From positions 1-17,236 of the forward strand of contig DAOVIC010000013.1 in the NCBI GenBank assembly GCA_030671565.1: a DNA stretch of 17,236 bases, given 5' to 3'. Below the pieces are notes generated by a model. It searched no databases. It was not told the DNA's origin and saw only the letters and a program-made list of their open reading frames with translations. This DNA comes from Anaerohalosphaeraceae bacterium (lineage in GTDB: Bacteria > Planctomycetota > Phycisphaerae > Sedimentisphaerales > Anaerohalosphaeraceae). Positions 13,513-17,236 of this stretch are shown one piece after another (the first letter of the stretch is position 1; the number at the start of each line of letters is the position of its first letter). A program made the translations under genes and the position numbers.

Positions 13513-14439
13513 CTATAACCGGCAGACATCTACTTCTATCTTCTCTTGAGCCTCGTCCCAACTAATACTGTCCGGCCAGGCCCAGGCCCTTGCCGACGCT
13601 GCCTTAGTACCCCTTATAAGCCCGGCTTCGATATTTTGTTCGCAGACAAATCCTGCCAGCAGATAATCCCCACATCCAACCGTACTCACGACCTTGCCGC
13701 AGCTTTTACTCTCAGCTTTCCACGCCTCGCCTTTGGTAACAACTACCGCACCTTTGGCTCCGCGGCTTACGACTATCGTTTGCACTTTATCAAGCAAACC
13801 GCTCGCAGCTTCCACGATCGCACCGCTGGTATCTTCAATCTCTTCGCCAAGCAGATCGCACAACTCCGAAAGGTTCGGCTTGATAACGCTTAGCCCGCCC
13901 AGCTCAACGAGATACTTAAGCGACTCGCCCCTGCTGTCGACAACCACCTCCCCAGCCGAGCTTTTCAGCATTTCGGCAATATCAACAATATCCGCCTCAA
14001 GACTACCTGCCGGCATCGAGCCGGAAAAAACACAAATGCTCCGGGAGTTTACAATCGAACCGAGACTATCTTTAAGCGATCTCAAAGACTCGCTGCTCGC
14101 AAGAGTGCTTTGCGACTGAAGATGTATCTCCCGTGCGCCCTTCCGGTCAACCACCGTTATATTTTCTCTTGTCACCCCCGCAGCCCTTGCAAACCTTACA
14201 TCGACAAACTCGCTTAGGGGTTTAACACCTTCGAGCATTTCCTGAAAATCCCCGTCGCCCCAGAGACCAGCCGCGATCGACTTAACCCCCATCCACGCCA
14301 GACAACGGGAAAGATTAAACGCCTTGCCCGCGACGTTTCGGTTTTGCGTGACGTTGCAGTGCTGCCCCCATTCGATATCATCGCCGCGGCAAACAACATC
14401 CCACGCCGGCGATACGCCAACTGTTACGATAGTTCTCAT
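13513..14439 (-). CDS. PfkB-family carbohydrate kinase (1-phosphofructokinase-like)
   Basis: The PfkB/ribokinase fold phosphorylates sugars; the nearest type by motif order is the FruK/LacC group. Visible features in 308 residues: an opening TVGVSPAWDVV, the first signature region as NVAGKAFNLSRCLAWMG (35-51), FSGSMPAG (138-145), KPN followed by SELCDLLG (187-198), VVSRGAKGAVVV (223-234) and the catalytic STVGCGDYLLAGF (252-264, Asp258 as base). The first signature is usually GGKGxN; here it is AGKAFN. The substrate cannot be fixed. The ATG at 14439 directly follows the ftsK stop (TAAATG), so the genes are probably translated together although their functions seem unrelated. Confidence 0.85.
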   Translation of the reverse strand: MRTIVTVGVSPAWDVVCRGDDIEWGQHCNVTQNRNVAGKAFNLSRCLAWMGVKSIAAGLWGDGDFQEMLEGVKPLSEFVDVRFARAAGVTRENITVVDRKGAREIHLQSQSTLASSESLRSLKDSLGSIVNSRSICVFSGSMPAGSLEADIVDIAEMLKSSAGEVVVDSRGESLKYLVELGGLSVIKPNLSELCDLLGEEIEDTSGAIVEAASGLLDKVQTIVVSRGAKGAVVVTKGEAWKAESKSCGKVVSTVGCGDYLLAGFVCEQNIEAGLIRGTKAASARAWAWPDSISWDEAQEKIEVDVCRL

Positions 14440-16938
14440 TTAATCTTCGTATTCCTCATCGTCCTCATCGTCCTCGTCCTCTTCGTATTCTTCCTCTTCT
14501 TCGCCCTCTTCCTCTTCCTCGTATTCCTCTTCCTCATATTCATCCTCTTCGCCGCCGTCATCAGTGGCAAGATCGGCATACCCTGCCACCTCATCCTCAA
14601 GCATCTGCTGACGCATCGCGTCATACTCATCGACGGTCATAGTAACTTCCCGCGCCTGACTTCCCTTATACTCGCCAAGCAATCCGCCCGCCGCCATCAT
14701 CTCGATTATCCGCGACGCCCTCGCATAACCAACGCCCAAACGCCTCTGCAGCAAAGATACACTCCCGCGACCAGTCTCAAGAACCACACGCACCGCATCA
14801 TCATAAAGATCGTCCTTGGACATACCCGAAAGATCGACCCGGTTAAGCTGCATAAGCTCCGGATGGAACTGCGCCTCAGCAGCATCTTTCAAGTGATCCA
14901 TGATCGCATGTATTTCCTCGTCGTCCAGATACACACCCTGCGAACGCGCAAGATCGCTCGTGCCCGGTTTCAGGAACAGCATGTCGCCCTGGCCAAGCAG
15001 CGTCTCCCCGCCGTTCTGGTCGAGAATAATTCGGCTGTCCATACGAGAGGCAACCTTAAATCCGATCCGCGCCGGCATGTTGGACTTGATTAAACCGGTT
15101 ACAACCGTCGCCTGCGGCCGCTGCGTCGCGACAATAAGATGAATACCAACCGCACGACTCTTTTGGGCGATACGAACGATATAAGCCTCGACCTCTTTCG
15201 CGGATGTCATCATAAGATCGGCAAGCTCGTCGATTATTATAACAATATAAGGAAGCCGTTTCGGTATCTTAGCTTCTTCCTCAGGAGTAGAAGGGTTAAA
15301 TCGCCTGATGATTTCCTCGCTGCCAAGCTTGTTGAAAGACGCTACGTTACGCACCTTCGCCTCTGCCAGAATTTCATAACGCTCGTCCATCTTCGTCGTC
15401 GCCCACTCCAGTATCTGCTCGGCACGCCGCATCTCAGTCACCGTAGGACACATCAAATGAGGCAGCGATTCGAATGCCGCCATCTCGACCATCTTCGGGT
15501 CGATCAGGATCAGCTTCACCTCGTCAGGCCGCTTCATCATCATAACACTCGTTATGATCGAATTGATACAAACGCTCTTACCGGAACCAGTCGTACCTGC
15601 AATAAGCAGGTGAGGCATCTCCGTAAGATCGCTCACTAAAGCCTCGCCCGAAGAAGTCTTGCCCAGAAACAGAGGTATCTGCATACGGTTAGCCTTAGGA
15701 CCGGACTGCTCGATAACTTCCTTCATCCGAACGATCTCACGCTCGGCATTCGGTGCCTCGATACCTATCGTGTGCTTACCCGGCAAAGGCGCGACAACAC
15801 GAACGGAACCGGCACCTAAAGCCCTGGCCATATCGTTAGACAAATTCGATATCTGGCTTACCTTGATACCAGGCGCAAGCTCAAGCTCATACATCGTTAT
15901 CGCAGGACCCGGCTCGGTATTGACAACACCGGCATTGATACCGAACTCCGACAAAAGACCCTCAAGAACTCGAGCCTTCTTCTCGACCATCTTAACCTGA
16001 CTCGCAGCGTAACCGACCTGCGCATCCTCAAGCAAATCCAACGGCGGAAGTTCGTAATCGTCATAGGTCTTGGGCTCATACGGCTTTTGTTTTTTGGCTC
16101 CGACACGTTTATTCTTACTCTTGCCCTTGCGCTGTTTCTTCGTCTCGACGGCCGCAGCAACATCTTCTTCGTCCTCGTCTTCTTCGTCCTCGTCGACATA
16201 CTCGTACTCGTATTCCTCCTCGTCAGCCATCTCCTCAAGCAACGCGTCGCCCTCTTCGGTAACACCAACCTCGACACGCTGACGCCAGCTGATCCGATCC
16301 CATATATCCGACAACCGGCTGGAATGCACTTTCGCAACCGACAACGCCGGAAGCACAAAACCTGCGCAACGGCTCACCCCGGCACCCAGCCATCGCATAC
16401 ACGCAAACAACAACGCATCCGCCAGCAAAACAAGCCCAACGAGCCAAATACTGGCAAGGATGATAAACGCCCCGAACGTCTTGGCGTTTTCAAGCAAAAA
16501 TGCGCCCGAAGCAATGCCGAGTATTCCACCGTTACCCATAGGAAAACCGTCTTCGCTGACAGGGCAGATCAAATAAACACTGCTGGAAAAAGCGACCGTC
16601 AAAAGACCGACACCGATTAAACGCAATATCGGCTGCGTCACCGATCGGCCAGCAATATTCACACCGAGCCACCACATCGCTGTCCCAAGCAATACAAAAA
16701 TACCCGGACCGATATACTTCATGATATAATAAGCAGGAAATGCGCCCCACCGCCCGCAAAGATTGCTCGAAGGGTCGTTATGCGGCCAAACATACTCGCT
16801 TGGAGAGTCGGAAAGACTAAAACCCCTCTCAAAATCCAAACCAAACGCACCGCTTGGTATGCAGCTGAAAAACAGAAATACACATACACAAAACAATATC
16901 ACCTCAGCCGCACGCTTATACAAAATAGCATTTTTCAC
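14440..16938 (-). CDS. ftsK: DNA translocase FtsK/SpoIIIE
   Basis: FtsK is a septum-anchored hexameric motor that pumps DNA to clear and resolve chromosomes at division. The protein has 832 residues: about four to five membrane segments (10-30, 72-96, 104-124, 153-178, perhaps 188-202), a charged linker with an acidic run (239-259) then a Lys-rich run (267-285), the RecA-like motor with Walker A AGTTGSGKS (447-455) and Walker B VIIIDELAD (566-574), and ATQRP (604-608). A winged-helix gamma domain follows (about 708-768: SVSLLQRRLGVGYARASRIIE). Beyond the gamma domain, where most FtsK proteins end, there is a run of almost pure Glu/Asp/Tyr (about 792-832). The start is GTG at 16938 with only a GGGG-type upstream site; no better ATG is in frame. 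Confidence 0.95.
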   Translation of the reverse strand: MKNAILYKRAAEVILFCVCVFLFFSCIPSGAFGLDFERGFSLSDSPSEYVWPHNDPSSNLCGRWGAFPAYYIMKYIGPGIFVLLGTAMWWLGVNIAGRSVTQPILRLIGVGLLTVAFSSSVYLICPVSEDGFPMGNGGILGIASGAFLLENAKTFGAFIILASIWLVGLVLLADALLFACMRWLGAGVSRCAGFVLPALSVAKVHSSRLSDIWDRISWRQRVEVGVTEEGDALLEEMADEEEYEYEYVDEDEEDEDEEDVAAAVETKKQRKGKSKNKRVGAKKQKPYEPKTYDDYELPPLDLLEDAQVGYAASQVKMVEKKARVLEGLLSEFGINAGVVNTEPGPAITMYELELAPGIKVSQISNLSNDMARALGAGSVRVVAPLPGKHTIGIEAPNAEREIVRMKEVIEQSGPKANRMQIPLFLGKTSSGEALVSDLTEMPHLLIAGTTGSGKSVCINSIITSVMMMKRPDEVKLILIDPKMVEMAAFESLPHLMCPTVTEMRRAEQILEWATTKMDERYEILAEAKVRNVASFNKLGSEEIIRRFNPSTPEEEAKIPKRLPYIVIIIDELADLMMTSAKEVEAYIVRIAQKSRAVGIHLIVATQRPQATVVTGLIKSNMPARIGFKVASRMDSRIILDQNGGETLLGQGDMLFLKPGTSDLARSQGVYLDDEEIHAIMDHLKDAAEAQFHPELMQLNRVDLSGMSKDDLYDDAVRVVLETGRGSVSLLQRRLGVGYARASRIIEMMAAGGLLGEYKGSQAREVTMTVDEYDAMRQQMLEDEVAGYADLATDDGGEEDEYEEEEYEEEEEGEEEEEYEEDEDDEDDEEYED

Positions 16939-17094
16939 GCCATAAACCCCAACAAAAACATCTTTAAAGAAAATCCGCGCATAAGTTTATATCGGCTTAA
17001 ACCAAAACTTTTCTAAAGAAATACTGTTTCAAGACCCCCCGGCCCCCTTTCGCCACGCCCCGCAGCATCACCGCAAAAACCAATAAAAACAACC

Positions 17095-17130
17095 TCGCTA
17101 AAGGCGATTCCTCAATTTTGATTTTTGATT
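17095..17130 (-). repeat. Diverged intergenic palindrome element, copy 3
   Basis: Just after the stop at 17134 the coding strand runs through an A-rich stretch almost the same as that before copy 1 (complement of AATTTTGATTTTT), then a smaller TCGC/GCGA hairpin (17095-17107) with a 5-nt loop, then GGTTGTTTTTATT. Of the three copies this one has the best T-run and could act as a weak terminator. The rest of the gap before ftsK (16939-17094) holds a C-rich run (17035-17047) and A/T-rich sequence with no gene; I see no convincing promoter. Confidence 0.45.
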
Positions 17131-17133
17131 TGT

Positions 17134-17236
17134 TTATCTATCAAGCAACTCGTCCTGCTTTTGAAGCAGTTTGTCAAGACGCCTGGGATTAGGCTCTTTG
17201 CCGCGAGGAAGTTCCACGGCAATACCAAGCCTGCCC
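17134..17236 (-). CDS. C-terminal fragment of an unrecognised protein (cut by window edge)
   Basis: An open frame enters from the right edge and ends at a TAA at 17134-17136. The 34 visible residues end in a charged helix (RRLDKLLQKQDELLDR) after GIAVELPRGKEPNP. The stretch has coding character and is followed by an intergenic element of the type seen after other genes here, so I think it is real. Nothing identifies the family. It reads toward ftsK with a 195-nt gap. Confidence 0.6.
   Translation of the reverse strand, partial: GRLGIAVELPRGKEPNPRRLDKLLQKQDELLDR

Noticed and set aside
14440..14560. Short near-repeats suggesting a CRISPR or tandem-repeat locus
   Set aside because: They are low-complexity Glu/Asp codons inside ftsK, with no regular repeat-spacer pattern.
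14344..15093. Plus-strand open frame with a strongly hydrophobic stretch resembling a membrane protein
   Set aside because: The hydrophobic run is the antisense of the acidic GAx-rich FtsK tail; such codons read Leu/Phe/Val on the other strand.
17035..17047. G-rich run on the minus strand as a possible G-quadruplex upstream of ftsK
   Set aside because: Only two G-runs separated by CC are present; four runs at suitable spacing are not seen.
2009..17101. Roughly regular 7.5 kb spacing of the three intergenic palindrome elements
   Set aside because: Intervals are about 7460 and 7630 nt; three points in one window are too few to claim periodicity.

Overview
This 17.2 kb window is dense housekeeping DNA from a Gram-negative bacterium. 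It carries outer-membrane assembly and lipid A genes (bamA, an ompH/skp gene, lpxD, lpxC) next to core replication and translation genes. I place it tentatively in the Planctomycetota, in a Phycisphaerae/Sedimentisphaerales-like lineage. The reasons are the joining of dnaB directly to bamA-ompH-lpxD-lpxC, acidic C-terminal tails on several proteins, frequent TTG starts and a short GlmU. This is inference from style and gene order; no search was run.

Every gene I can support lies on the minus strand, so transcription runs from the right edge to the left. From the right: the 3' end of an unrecognised gene (17134-17236); an upstream gap with a repeat element; ftsK, a PfkB-family sugar kinase, an unknown helical-repeat protein and an M50 site-2 protease homologue. 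Three of these four genes abut or nearly abut and probably form one operon. A 334-nt gap follows (11557-11890) with a widespread-type inverted repeat and a cluster of stem-loops. Then come tRNA-Gln(UUG), glmU, prs, rplY and pth, an order matching the Bacillus gcaD-prs-ctc-spoVC block with the tRNA-Gln that precedes prs in some proteobacteria. Next is rpsF-ssb-rpsR-rplI-dnaB (ribosome, single-strand binding, replicative helicase), and finally bamA-ompH-lpxD-lpxC (outer-membrane protein insertion, periplasmic chaperone, lipid A synthesis), with lpxC cut by the left edge.

Functionally the block joins precursor supply (GlmU makes UDP-GlcNAc, the substrate of the lipid A route; Prs makes PRPP), translation (S6, S18, L9, L25, peptidyl-tRNA hydrolase, tRNA-Gln), replication and chromosome segregation (SSB, DnaB, FtsK), and envelope building.

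I found no mobile element, CRISPR array, toxin system or obvious novel multi-gene system. The items most worth checking are a GlmU without its acetyltransferase domain, an LpxC with Phe at the position of the conserved His19, a repeated palindrome found just after stop codons, the stem-loop cluster upstream of tRNA-Gln, and an inverted repeat that supplies the last codons and stop of the M50 gene.
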